Made by a program: the position numbers and the translations under genes. A stretch of DNA of 64,000 nt from Paracoccus onubensis. GTDB taxonomy: Bacteria; Pseudomonadota; Alphaproteobacteria; Rhodobacterales; Rhodobacteraceae. The stretch's first letter is position 1. The number at the start of each line of letters is the position of its first letter. This document shows positions 8,018 to 15,399 of this stretch, piece after piece. Location of the stretch: contig NZ_QZCG01000004.1 of the NCBI RefSeq assembly GCF_003591515.1, positions 1-64,000 on the forward strand, written 5' to 3'. Under the pieces are notes generated by a model. It made no database searches. It saw only the letters and a program-made list of their open reading frames with translations, and was not told the origin of the DNA.

Positions 8018-8755
8018 ATGAAACCGATAGAAGTTTATAGGTCCGACCATCTAAATTGCATTTGCTACAAAGAAAATTCTGATAATTTATCAATAGTCTT
8101 CGATCACATGCGCACCCGTGACGGAAATTTCCCGAAACACGGCTACCCTATTTATCATAAAAACACAGCCTTACTTCATGTGCACTGCAAAGATAACAAC
8201 TGGTTTCTTGTTCCAGATCTCAATAAAGCAAGACGTGCAATAGCAGAGTTCTCCAAGAAATATTCAAGGATAACTGCCTTTGGAAGCTCAATGGGTGGAT
8301 ATGGAGCGGTTCTGTTTTCAAAAAAAATTAATTATGATTTTGTTTTTTTGGCCTCCCCACAATTCTCTATATTCCCAAAAATCGCTCCATTTGACGATAG
8401 ATTCACTTCAAACCTAGAGAAGACCTACGGAAATTGTGAATTAAAGACAATTTCTAGAAAGACTATTAACTCAGGATTACTGATATACGACTCTAGCATC
8501 ACTGAAGATCGATTGCACAAGGATCTTTTTTCTATATACTTTCCAGAAATTCTAGCTGTTTCATTTCCTTTTTCCGGACATCCAGCATTAAGTATCTTCG
8601 GGGATACCGGAAAGTTCGGAAAACTAGCAAATATGATTGTAAACGATGATATAAGCAGGAGAGATCTCATCTTGTTGAGGCGAGATCTAAGAGAAGAATC
8701 TCAAACTTACTTGAAAAATATTTTATCCTATCTAGATAAACGCAACGAACGATAG
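8018..8755 (+). CDS. AT-rich alpha/beta hydrolase
   Basis: This 245-residue protein starts at ATG 8018, which has AGGA about ten bases upstream. Residues 95-105 contain FGSSMGGYGAVL, a G-x-S-x-G nucleophile elbow of alpha/beta hydrolases followed by a helix, then a strand (YDFVFLASPQFS). A conserved His appears late (FSGHPALSIFGDTGKFG). The gene is strikingly AT-rich compared with its neighbours and uses A/T-ending codons, so it was probably acquired separately. It sits divergently from the sulfotransferase operon, and similar hydrolases occur in polysaccharide loci. It could be an esterase acting on a surface glycan; the substrate is unknown. Confidence 0.62.
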   Translation: MKPIEVYRSDHLNCICYKENSDNLSIVFDHMRTRDGNFPKHGYPIYHKNTALLHVHCKDNNWFLVPDLNKARRAIAEFSKKYSRITAFGSSMGGYGAVLFSKKINYDFVFLASPQFSIFPKIAPFDDRFTSNLEKTYGNCELKTISRKTINSGLLIYDSSITEDRLHKDLFSIYFPEILAVSFPFSGHPALSIFGDTGKFGKLANMIVNDDISRRDLILLRRDLREESQTYLKNILSYLDKRNER

Positions 8756-8814
8756 CTTCACAGATTTTAGGTCTTTCGTTTGGCCCGCGATCGAAATTGA
8801 AGCAGGCGGCTCCA

Positions 8815-9015
8815 TCACGCGACCTCACTGATTGATCGGGAATCCAAAGCTTCTAGCGCCTCAATCGCTGCGCCATAAACACCCTTCGCCTTGGGAAACT
8901 TGTCTCGCTATCCGCGGTAAAACGCCAGTTGCTTAGGCAGTTTTTCGATTGGGAATATCCCGAACCAGTACCGGCCGATCAGGGTGAATGTCTTGTCGTC
9001 ATGATTCGCTTTCAT
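8815..9015 (-). pseudogene. Small phage gene broken by one amber codon
   Basis: On the minus strand an ATG at 9015 opens a frame of 35 codons (start MKANHDDKTFTLIGRYWF) that meets TAG at 8908-8910. In the same frame it then continues for 30 codons of equally protein-like sequence (RDKFPKAKGVYGAAIEALEAL) to TGA at 8815. A single substitution to TAC or TAT would restore a 66-residue protein. The family is not recognised. It may be a decayed phage gene; amber suppression is the less likely alternative. Confidence 0.5.
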
Positions 9016-9129
9016 AAGGACAGTAATGATCAGTTCAAGCCTATAGGCAATCCGCAATCTTTCGAATTATTCGTTTGCGGGAATCGGGAAGGCGTGCTGT
9101 GATCGATGGTCTATTGGTGGAGAGACGCG

Positions 9130-9327
9130 ATGCGTTATGAGTACACGGCCAAAAGACGGTCCGATGGGAAAATCATCCACACCGGAACGGTTGACGACAT
9201 CAATGACGAGGGCATGAGCTATGCCGCCAACACAGTCCGGTCGGCCTTAATCGAAAGTCATGCCGAGGCGAAAGGCCTTACTCATGACGACATTGATGTA
9301 GACCTAAGTTTTACCGCAGCCACATAG
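9130..9327 (+). CDS. Hypothetical 65-aa phage-region protein
   Basis: This 65-residue soluble protein starts at ATG 9130, preferred over ATG 9106 because GGAGA lies six bases before it. The sequence (MRYEYTAKRRSDGKIIHTG) suggests a beta-strand pair followed by a helix and an acidic tail. I recognise no family. It stands alone on the plus strand between the cargo island and the leftward early-type genes. Confidence 0.45.
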   Translation: MRYEYTAKRRSDGKIIHTGTVDDINDEGMSYAANTVRSALIESHAEAKGLTHDDIDVDLSFTAAT

Positions 9328-9375
9328 CCCGCTCAATCGCGGCTCGGATAGTTCAGGCCTTTCGAAGCATGCGAT

Positions 9376-9819
9376 CTAGTCTGGCGGTGGCAAGCGCAGC
9401 GGACCGTTTGTCGTCGTTATCGCGTCCCCTACCCTCCTGCCGTCAGGCAAATGGATATGCGGCAGGAACGCAGTATCGGTATTGAGGAAACCGGCTGCCA
9501 TCATCGCAGCCTGTGCCTTGATCCAGTCAGCCATGATCGCCCAGGCAGCGCTTTCTGCGATCTTCCTGCCTTTGGCGGCATGATCGGCCTCTTTGGTCCG
9601 TGGCCCCTTCTTGTTCTCGCGGAGCCACGCCTCGGCATAGGCGCCGACGCGGACGGGAATCGTCACCTCACGCCCATGCAGGCGGAACTGCGCCATGATC
9701 TGATCTGCATCGTCATCGACCATGAAACCGACAGCCGACGCGCCAACGCTCCGGAGCGTGTCGCGGATTTCCTTCTCTCGCGCTTGGCCGGCCGTCGAGG
9801 ATGCATAGGGAAGTGCCAT
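9376..9819 (-). CDS. Hypothetical phage protein, 147 aa
   Basis: This 147-residue protein has a basic N-terminal half and a helical middle (RKIAESAAWAIMADWIKAQAAMMAAGFL). It looks like the phage proteins that process a plain domain with a YAEAWLRENKKGPRT-type helix, but I cannot name the family. It is the last gene of the leftward early-type set, separated by 23 bases from the MazG-like gene. A GGAGGCC ribosome binding site precedes the ATG. Confidence 0.6.
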   Translation of the reverse strand: MALPYASSTAGQAREKEIRDTLRSVGASAVGFMVDDDADQIMAQFRLHGREVTIPVRVGAYAEAWLRENKKGPRTKEADHAAKGRKIAESAAWAIMADWIKAQAAMMAAGFLNTDTAFLPHIHLPDGRRVGDAITTTNGPLRLPPPD

Positions 9820-9842
9820 TCTGGCCTCCGGGGTTAGCTGGA

Positions 9843-10199
9843 CTATTCGGGAAGTGGCGAGAAGGAGGGCTTAGCCGCCCTTTTCGCCCGCGTCTTTTCG
9901 ATGTTGGCCCAACACCTATTCAGGCCAATTGCAGCAGCCGCTTCGATGTCGATGTCATAGGCGGTGCCGAACATGGCAACGGTGTTCATCACGTCGCCTA
10001 TCTCCACGGCCACATCACCCTCTGGACGGCCAAAGACGTAGTCCACCAGTTGGTGCGCCTCAGATGCGGTGCATCCGCCCGCTTGGACCAATTCAAGAGC
10101 TTCCTCTAGGAAGCGGTGCGCCCGCTCTGCCTTGTCCCTGGCAATCTCTTCGCCAAAGCATGCAACCGCCCATGCATTCGCTTTTTTCTGAAAGGTCAT
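9843..10199 (-). CDS. MazG-like nucleotide pyrophosphohydrolase
   Basis: This 118-residue protein has the MazG-type metal motif: EEALE near residue 32 and EIGD near residue 66, which together bind Mg2+ and hydrolyse nucleoside triphosphates. Single-domain MazG-like proteins are frequent in phages, where they may alter nucleotide pools or (p)ppGpp levels. The ATG at 10199 overlaps the ASCH-like stop by four bases. A longer frame upstream is only the shadow of that gene. Function is assigned from the motif; the true substrate is unknown. Confidence 0.72.
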   Translation of the reverse strand: MTFQKKANAWAVACFGEEIARDKAERAHRFLEEALELVQAGGCTASEAHQLVDYVFGRPEGDVAVEIGDVMNTVAMFGTAYDIDIEAAAAIGLNRCWANIEKTRAKRAAKPSFSPLPE

Positions 10200-10906
10200 G
10201 CCGCCTCCATCTGATCGATGTTCATGCGGTGAACGGTGAAGGTGACGGCGCAGACCCAAGGATTGACGTCCCAGCCATATCCGCGTTTGGCGTTCAGGCT
10301 GTCCCAGAGGGTGCGGAAGCTTTCGCGAGGGCAGGACCAATGCGTCTGATTCTTGGGCTCCGGCAGGTAACAGCGCCAGGCCCCTTGGCCATCGCCCTCT
10401 ATTCCCTCGGCCACCGCATCCGCCTCGTTGATCTCCTGCAACCGCTGCACGCGCACATCGGTGACGATCAGCGTCAGGCGGCTGGCCCAGCGGGGCATGT
10501 GGATGGATGGCTTGGGACGGGTGAAATCGCCGCTGCTTGGGTTCCCATCCGCCCAATACCAGGGAGGCAGGACCCCTTCGCGGTCAACATCGAGGCTGTC
10601 ATAGCTGAACGCCTCCCGCACCCAGAGGCGGTCGCCGGGGGCATAGGATGGCAGCATCGTGGTGCCTGTGGTCTGATGCCAGATGCAGGTACGTTCCGGA
10701 GCGGGGATCGTCTTGGCGGGATCGAGATAGCAGCCTTTACCGCCAATCGTGCCCGCAGCCCAGCCGCCCATTTTAGGGTGCTCGTATATCGGGCCGTCAT
10801 TATGGGTCTTGGTGGGCAGCTTCAACACCCGCCGCGTCTGTGTCTTGCGGCCGTCGAGAAGGGCGCGGACCATCGGGCCGCTGAAAAGAAGATTCTTATC
10901 AGCCAT
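10196..10906 (-). CDS. ASCH-like phage protein
   Basis: This 236-residue protein has the N-terminal block LLFSGPMVRALLDGRKTQTRR and the central block PGDRLWVREAF, both typical of the ASCH/PUA-like proteins abundant in phages and thought to bind RNA or modified nucleosides. The start at 10906 is chosen because GGAGGT lies five bases upstream; an earlier in-frame start (10945) would overlap the DUF5131 gene more deeply. It overlaps that gene by eight bases and the MazG-like gene by four. A broken second copy lies at 14094-14622. The molecular role of these proteins is not established. Confidence 0.68.
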   Translation of the reverse strand: MADKNLLFSGPMVRALLDGRKTQTRRVLKLPTKTHNDGPIYEHPKMGGWAAGTIGGKGCYLDPAKTIPAPERTCIWHQTTGTTMLPSYAPGDRLWVREAFSYDSLDVDREGVLPPWYWADGNPSSGDFTRPKPSIHMPRWASRLTLIVTDVRVQRLQEINEADAVAEGIEGDGQGAWRCYLPEPKNQTHWSCPRESFRTLWDSLNAKRGYGWDVNPWVCAVTFTVHRMNIDQMEAA

Positions 10907-11825
10907 GATGCACCTCCGGCATTTCATCCCACGTCCGACCGTCAAGCTGACGGCCGGTGGCCTTCTTGCCGAGACGGATCATCTGATAGCCATCGTCAAA
11001 GACATGGCCGATGGGCAGATGCCCCGGCAGACCCTTTGCGGTAACCCACTCGCCCCATTGCTTGAAATGGAACGACACGCCCGCCGCATAGCACTGGTCG
11101 CGCAGGGACCGTACCCACTCCGGGTGCATCGGCCGCGCTCCGGGTCCGCTCTCGCCTCCGACGATCACGAGGTCCAAACCGTCGATGATTCCACCGCCAA
11201 TGTCCTGTCGCTCGTACCCGTCCGCACTTAAATGAGTGGATGCTCCCGGCAGGACAGGTTCAACACCGATCCAATGTCGCAGATCCACCGGCCCCAGCAG
11301 CGGCTCCATGGACAGAAACCGAATCGCCGCCGGCACCGCCAGCAACTTCGGAACGTCCCGGTCGGCTTCCTCCTGATTGACCACGGTGCAGCCGAGCCAG
11401 ACATTCGGATACAGCCGTTCAAAGTCAAACGGGACCGGCAGCATGTTTCCGATGTTGCCCGGACGCTTGGTCAGCAGCATCCAGTCCAGATTCGGCGTCT
11501 GGGCGATCAACTCCCACAGATCGGCCCGCCATTCCGGCAGGATCGAGGCGTGATTGTCGAACACATCCGCGAGGCTCGCACAGAACACGCGCCGGCGCTC
11601 GCCGGCGACGGCAGCGGCGCGGTCCCATGCCAGCGGCTTGCGCCAGTTGGCCGCGCTGGTGCGCGTTCGGGCGGCGTGCGGCCCCCAGCGCGTCTCGCGC
11701 TGCTGGAGCCCGCGCGCGTCCCACGCCTCAGCATAGCAATGGTCGCAGCCCGGCCCGACCTTCTGGCAGCCGATCCATGGGTTGAACGTGTGATGGGTCC
11801 ACTCGATCTTGCTGTTCTCGGCCAT
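10899..11825 (-). CDS. DUF5131 (phage Gp37/Gp68-like) protein
   Basis: This 308-residue protein begins MAENSKIEWTHHTFNPWIGC, the signature start of the Gp37/Gp68 family. It contains a CX6CX2C cluster (GCQKVGPGCDHCYAE) resembling a radical-SAM iron-sulfur site, LTKRPGNI near residue 120, LSMEPLLGP near 170, and VGGESGPGARPM near 224, all family hallmarks. Chemistry is unproven, but these proteins are predicted metalloenzymes in phages and mobile elements. The ATG at 11825 has GGAGG seven bases upstream. It heads an overlapping operon with the ASCH-like and MazG-like genes, hinting at nucleic acid or nucleotide modification. Confidence 0.8.
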   Translation of the reverse strand: MAENSKIEWTHHTFNPWIGCQKVGPGCDHCYAEAWDARGLQQRETRWGPHAARTRTSAANWRKPLAWDRAAAVAGERRRVFCASLADVFDNHASILPEWRADLWELIAQTPNLDWMLLTKRPGNIGNMLPVPFDFERLYPNVWLGCTVVNQEEADRDVPKLLAVPAAIRFLSMEPLLGPVDLRHWIGVEPVLPGASTHLSADGYERQDIGGGIIDGLDLVIVGGESGPGARPMHPEWVRSLRDQCYAAGVSFHFKQWGEWVTAKGLPGHLPIGHVFDDGYQMIRLGKKATGRQLDGRTWDEMPEVHHG

Positions 11826-11922
11826 CACACCGCCTCCCGCAAACTAGGGGAGTGCTTTTTGGTTCGATGAACCTGCGTGAACCCGGATTCCCTGCACAAA
11901 CCGAGAACACGGCCATTCAAGA

Positions 11923-11947
11923 AACCGCTTTTTTGCGGGTTTTCTCT
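11923..11947 (+). terminator. Possible terminator before the attachment site
   Basis: AACCGC (11923-11928) pairs with GCGGGTT (11935-11941), with one extra G, around a T6 loop. T-rich sequence follows. The stem is short and imperfect, so support is modest. Confidence 0.3.
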
Positions 11948-11969
11948 TATTCTGCGTGGGATGCTGACA

Positions 11970-12015
11970 CTTGGTAAGGGAGAGGTCGACAGTTCAATCC
12001 TGTCCAGCAGCACCA
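11970..12015 (+). other. tRNA-Thr(GGT) 3' fragment, likely att site
   Basis: These 46 bases read as the 3' half of a tRNA: anticodon loop TTGGTAA with anticodon GGT, the 3' side of its stem (GGGAG), variable loop, T arm (GACAG/TTCAATC/CTGTC), acceptor strand CAGCAGC and ACCA. The 5' half is absent: the sequence before 11970 does not pair with the anticodon or acceptor stems. Partial tRNA copies like this arise when a tyrosine integrase recombines within a tRNA gene, and homology that begins at the anticodon loop is a classic crossover position. Plus-strand orientation puts the element to the left, with the intact tRNA outside the window. Confidence 0.8.
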
Positions 12016-12050
12016 GTACTTAGCTGACATTGCGCCCAAGTTTTGCACAG

Positions 12051-12600
12051 TTATCTGCTCCTTTCGATGGTTTCGACAGCCTCTTGCTGACCGTGCGGAC
12101 TGTAATGCCAATAGTGCTTACGAATCGTCTCCGATGTCGTATCGAAATACTCCGCCGCCTGTTCCAAGCCAAAGCCCTTCATGACGGCCCATGTGATGGC
12201 CGTATAGCTGTCGGGGAATTTTCACCCGCCCCCGACGTTTGTTCGTCTCGGCCTGACCGTCCGCCCGAAAACGGATAAAACGTTGATCCAGATCAACACA
12301 CGTCCAAATCAAGTCCATGACAGCACTCGCCCTGCGCCCTGCGTAGATTGACAACAGAATGAACCGGCGAACATGCGGTTCTGCATGTCGCAACAACTCC
12401 GCCACTTCGGATCACGTCAGCCATCTATCGCGGGGCTGACGTGATCCGGCATCATCGGCCTTTTCCGAAACCGCTGGCGCTGTTCCTGCCCGGATCGCGA
12501 GATCGTCCAGCCAGAAGCGCAGACCGGGGCGATAATCCCGGCCTGCATCCCGCTCATGACGATGTACCGCGCAGAGCACCGGCACGGAGAAGATGCCGGT
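12051..12600 (-). pseudogene. Decayed tyrosine integrase
   Basis: Minus-strand translation shows an integrase in pieces. An N-terminally cut segment ends RQPRDRWLT and hits TGA (one base from CGA). Reading on in frame gives SEVAELLRHAEPHVRRF and YAGRRASAVMDLIW, the box I region with the catalytic Arg. After KRRGRVKIPRQL the frame shifts and about 60 residues, including the HxLRH box, are missing. The other frame then continues ITWAVMKGFGLEQAA to KHYWHYSPHGQQE, with the catalytic Tyr, ending at TAA 12051. It lies beside the tRNA-Thr fragment, but on its right side. The N-terminus is cut off at the stop of the TerC gene. It is non-functional. Confidence 0.82.
12408..12448. repeat. Perfect 15-bp inverted repeat in the integrase remnant
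   Basis: CGGATCACGTCAGCC (12408-12422) and its exact reverse complement (12434-12448) flank an 11-base loop. The right-hand arm reading on the minus strand contains the in-frame TGA that breaks the integrase. There is no T-run, so it does not look like a terminator. Confidence 0.6.
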
Positions 12601-13581
12601 CTAGTTGAGCGTCTCGGCGCGATGGGTCTTCCAAAGCGAATAGATTATACCGGCCGCGATCAAGCCGAAAGTAACCCCAAGACTTAACACGGGCGGAAAC
12701 TTGTCACCGCTCAGCACGAAATCGGCGACGAAGATCTTGGTTCCGATGAACACCAGCACTGCGGCAAGCGCATATTTCAGATAGTGGAAGCGGTGTACCA
12801 TTGCGGCAAGCGCGAAGTAGAGCGCCCGCAGACCCAGGATCGCCATGATGTTAGACGTATAGACGATAAAAGTATCCGTCGTGATCGCGAAAATCGCTGG
12901 CACGCTGTCCACCGCGAAGACGAGGTCGGCCAAATTGATCACCACCAAAGCCAGAAACAGCGGCGTAGCTGTTGTTACCAGCTTGCCCGTTTTTGGGTTG
13001 GCGATCTTCACGAAGAAACGCTGATCGTGCTGCTCCTGCGTCACCGGCATGTGCTTCGAGATAAATCGAACAGCAGGGTTGTTGGCCACGTCCATTGGTT
13101 CGTCACCCGCGAAGAACATCTTCACGCCGGTAAAGATGAGGAAAGCCGCGAAGAGGTATATGACCCAATAAGCCTGGTTCACGAGCGCGGCACCGCCGGC
13201 GATCATGAGGCCACGCAGCACAATCACGGCCATGATACCCCAGAGGAGCGCCCTGTACTGGTACTTCTGGGGAATGGCGAAATAAGAGAAGATGAGGCTG
13301 ATCACGAATACGTTGTCAATCGACAGCGCCTTCTCGATGAAGAAGCCTGTAAAATATTGCATCCCCGGCTCGGGCCCGCGGGCATACCAGATCCACAGAC
13401 CAAACAGCAGCGCGATACTGATGTAAAAAGCGGACAGCTTCAGGCTCTCCACAATTCCCATCTCGCGATCCTCCTTGTGGAGAATACCAAGGTCAAATGC
13501 GGTCAGTGCGACCACCAGACCAAGGAAGGCCAGCCAGAACCACGCGGGGGTGCCGAGCCAATCGGCAAAAAGAAATTCCAT
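12601..13581 (-). CDS. TerC-family membrane protein (Alx/TerC type)
   Basis: This 326-residue integral membrane protein has about nine hydrophobic helices. It has the TerC motifs FIEKALSIDNVFVISLIFSYF near residue 81 and NLADLVFAVDSVPAIFAI near residue 215, whose Asp/Glu residues lie within helices and are thought to bind metal. Family members (Alx, TerC, YceF) export Mn2+ or support metal and tellurite resistance, and help load metal into secreted enzymes. Its length and motifs are intact. It sits between two decayed phage pieces, and the integrase remnant abuts its stop codon, so it could be a chromosomal gene exposed by deletion or cargo. AGGAG precedes its start. Confidence 0.85.
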   Translation of the reverse strand: MEFLFADWLGTPAWFWLAFLGLVVALTAFDLGILHKEDREMGIVESLKLSAFYISIALLFGLWIWYARGPEPGMQYFTGFFIEKALSIDNVFVISLIFSYFAIPQKYQYRALLWGIMAVIVLRGLMIAGGAALVNQAYWVIYLFAAFLIFTGVKMFFAGDEPMDVANNPAVRFISKHMPVTQEQHDQRFFVKIANPKTGKLVTTATPLFLALVVINLADLVFAVDSVPAIFAITTDTFIVYTSNIMAILGLRALYFALAAMVHRFHYLKYALAAVLVFIGTKIFVADFVLSGDKFPPVLSLGVTFGLIAAGIIYSLWKTHRAETLN

Positions 13582-14093
13582 GGGATTCGCTCCTCTCGAT
13601 TACTGATATCAATCGGAACAGCCAGGAATTAGCGGCAAGCGTCGGACCACCACGGCATCGGATCGTTCCGATGCGGCCGACATCACGGTAGATAATCTCC
13701 CGTCAGAGGGGCCCGGTCCGCAGCCTGTCAGATAGCAACAAATTCACTGAGTTCAACGGGTCCAAACTATTTTTTGATGGATGAAGCGATCACGTCTACG
13801 ACCGATCGACAGATTCTTCATGGCCGCTGCATATGAGCTAAGCTCAGTTCCTAAGAAGAACTTCCGGAAAGTTCCTAACTCGCAGATCATTCAAGATGTC
13901 GAGACAGAACTCACCCCCGCCAATGCGGGCAGGCCGCGCAATCTTCCGGCCAGCGCGGTATTAGCAATCCCTGCCGGACAATATCCGCGGCTTGAAGCTT
14001 TCCGTTATCGGCAATGAGACGGGTAGAAGGTGGTCCGCCACGAAGCTTTTACGGCTGTCGGCGCGGGTATTCCGACTTCGAACAACTCAGCCG
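13582..14093. other. TerC leader and phage-remnant spacer
   Basis: The part nearest TerC holds a perfect 8-bp hairpin GCATCGGA / TCCGATGC (13655-13674, 4-base loop) that would be in the TerC mRNA leader. Manganese riboswitches often precede this gene family, but I do not see their usual GGGGAGUA core. Further right, minus-strand frame fragments such as DNGKLQAADIVRQGLLIPRW (no start codon) and an unsupported 78-codon plus frame (13781-14017) look like decayed phage DNA. No intact gene is convincing. Confidence 0.4.
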
Positions 14094-14622
14094 TCACGCT
14101 GCCACCTTATCGATGTTCCTGCGGTGGGCGGCGAAGGCGATTGCCGCGACCTGAGGATTGGAGGACCAGCCGAATCCGCGCCTTGCGTTCAGGCTGGCCG
14201 AAAGGCGCTCAATGCAGCGGGCAGACGGATATGGAACTGCACCGCCGTCATGGTTCCCGCATCCCTCATGGATCGGATGCGCACCTTCTTTCGCGCCCTC
14301 CGCAATCACATCTCCCTCGCTGTTCTCCTGCAACCGCCGTGCGCGAACATCGGTGAGGACCCGCGTCAGGCGGCTGACCCAGCGAGGCATGAAGATTGAG
14401 GGACGCCACGGATAGCCCCGCACATTTTTGTCGGCGCATGCAGGAGGGTCGGTCGCCGCATAGCGCAGGTCGCAACCCCGATCTTTCGTCGGCTGGTAAT
14501 CCCCGACTGACAGGCCCTGCCACATCTCCCGCACCCAGAAGCCGCCGCATCTGCGTCTTGCTGCCTTCGAGAAGGGCGCAAAGCATCGGGCTGCTGAAAA
14601 GAATCGAGCGATCAGTCATCAC
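14094..14622 (-). pseudogene. Broken paralogue of the ASCH-like phage gene
   Basis: The N-terminal piece MTDRSILFSSPMLCALLEG and KTQMRRLL matches the start of the protein at 10196-10906 (LLFSGPMVRALLDGRKTQTRR). In another frame the sequence continues WVREMWQGL, then PSIFMPRWVSRLTRVLTDVRARRLQEN, and ends NARRGFGW and HRRNIDKVAA, matching the rest of the intact copy to the final residues. About 70 residues between RRLL and WVREM are missing and the frame changes there. It is therefore a deleted and frameshifted homologue. It marks a second phage related to the first, now mostly lost. Confidence 0.8.
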
Positions 14623-15399
14623 ACAGCCCTCGCCCGCATGGAAACCGCATAGTTATGACGGAACACAGCATGAGTTTTGGCGATTTGACGGCCCCCCATT
14701 GGCTCTGAAACGCAGCGCCACAGATCGCCGGGAACAAACAATATGCGTTGGTGGTGCAGGGATTGCGGCATGGTCCCTGATGCATCTTCGTCATCTTTGC
14801 ATCAGGTCCGAAAATCAAGAAGTATAGATATGAGCAGCGGTTTTACCTTGTTTTATGCTACGCGCTGCTCTTTTGCGGCCGAATGCTATGGGGTCACGGA
14901 GTAAATTCCAGCGGTCATCGACAAGCGAGGATCCTGGGTTTTCTTTCTCGTTTTCTGCGCTGCTCTCCGAGCGAAAAAACGGGTGATGATATTTCCCGCT
15001 CATCCGACCACTATAACCTAATAGCCTTGGGTATCCCTGACATCAGAGGAACAGGTCAATTTTCAGAGTATAGGAAGCGAAGGTAACAGGTCTCGAGACA
15101 ATATTTTCTAAAATACAACATCCATTTTATTGTTTTTTATAGCGATCATAACCTATCCTATTCTTTCACTTTCTTCGAAAATCCCGTAAAAAGTGAAAAT
15201 CAGATTTCATTAACCATTTCCTATTGACAAATCTGCCGTATTTCCGTTGCATGGTGGCGCTTCCGGGTTGATTGCAATATTTCCGATTGATTGTTTCCTG
15301 TGACGTTAGCTTGCGTGAGTGTGCCAACTTGCGCGCCTGTGCTGTATTTTGCCGTCCTTCCTGGGGCGTACTTCGGTGCTAACGAAAAAGGATGCCTTC
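14623..15399. other. Long AT-rich non-coding stretch before the Hint gene
   Basis: No convincing gene is seen in these roughly 780 bases. Features: an 8-bp inverted repeat GAGCAGCG (14832-14839) / CGCTGCTC (14863-14870) followed by TTTT, with a long loop, a weak terminator candidate; a strongly AT-rich run around 15090-15220; and a sigma-70-like promoter at 15224-15252. The left part is probably residual phage DNA and the right part the control region of the Hint-domain gene. Confidence 0.4.
15224..15252 (+). promoter_or_regulatory. Possible sigma-70 promoter of the Hint-domain gene
   Basis: TTGACA (15224-15229) is a perfect -35 element, followed after 17 bases by TTGCAT (15247-15252), a poor -10 match. 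It would leave a leader of about 140 bases before the ATG at 15400. It lies at the edge of a very AT-rich region. Confidence 0.35.

Noticed and set aside
9929..11044. 371-codon plus-strand frame over the phage early genes
   Set aside because: It runs against three genes with recognised motifs and ribosome binding sites.
11825..12013. 62-codon minus frame over the tRNA fragment
   Set aside because: It reads the tRNA remnant backward and shows no protein features; such frames next to tRNAs are common artefacts.
13582..13780. Manganese riboswitch (yybP-ykoY type) before the TerC gene
   Set aside because: Family precedent suggests it, and a hairpin is present, but the conserved GGGGAGUA core is not seen. 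A covariance-model search would decide.
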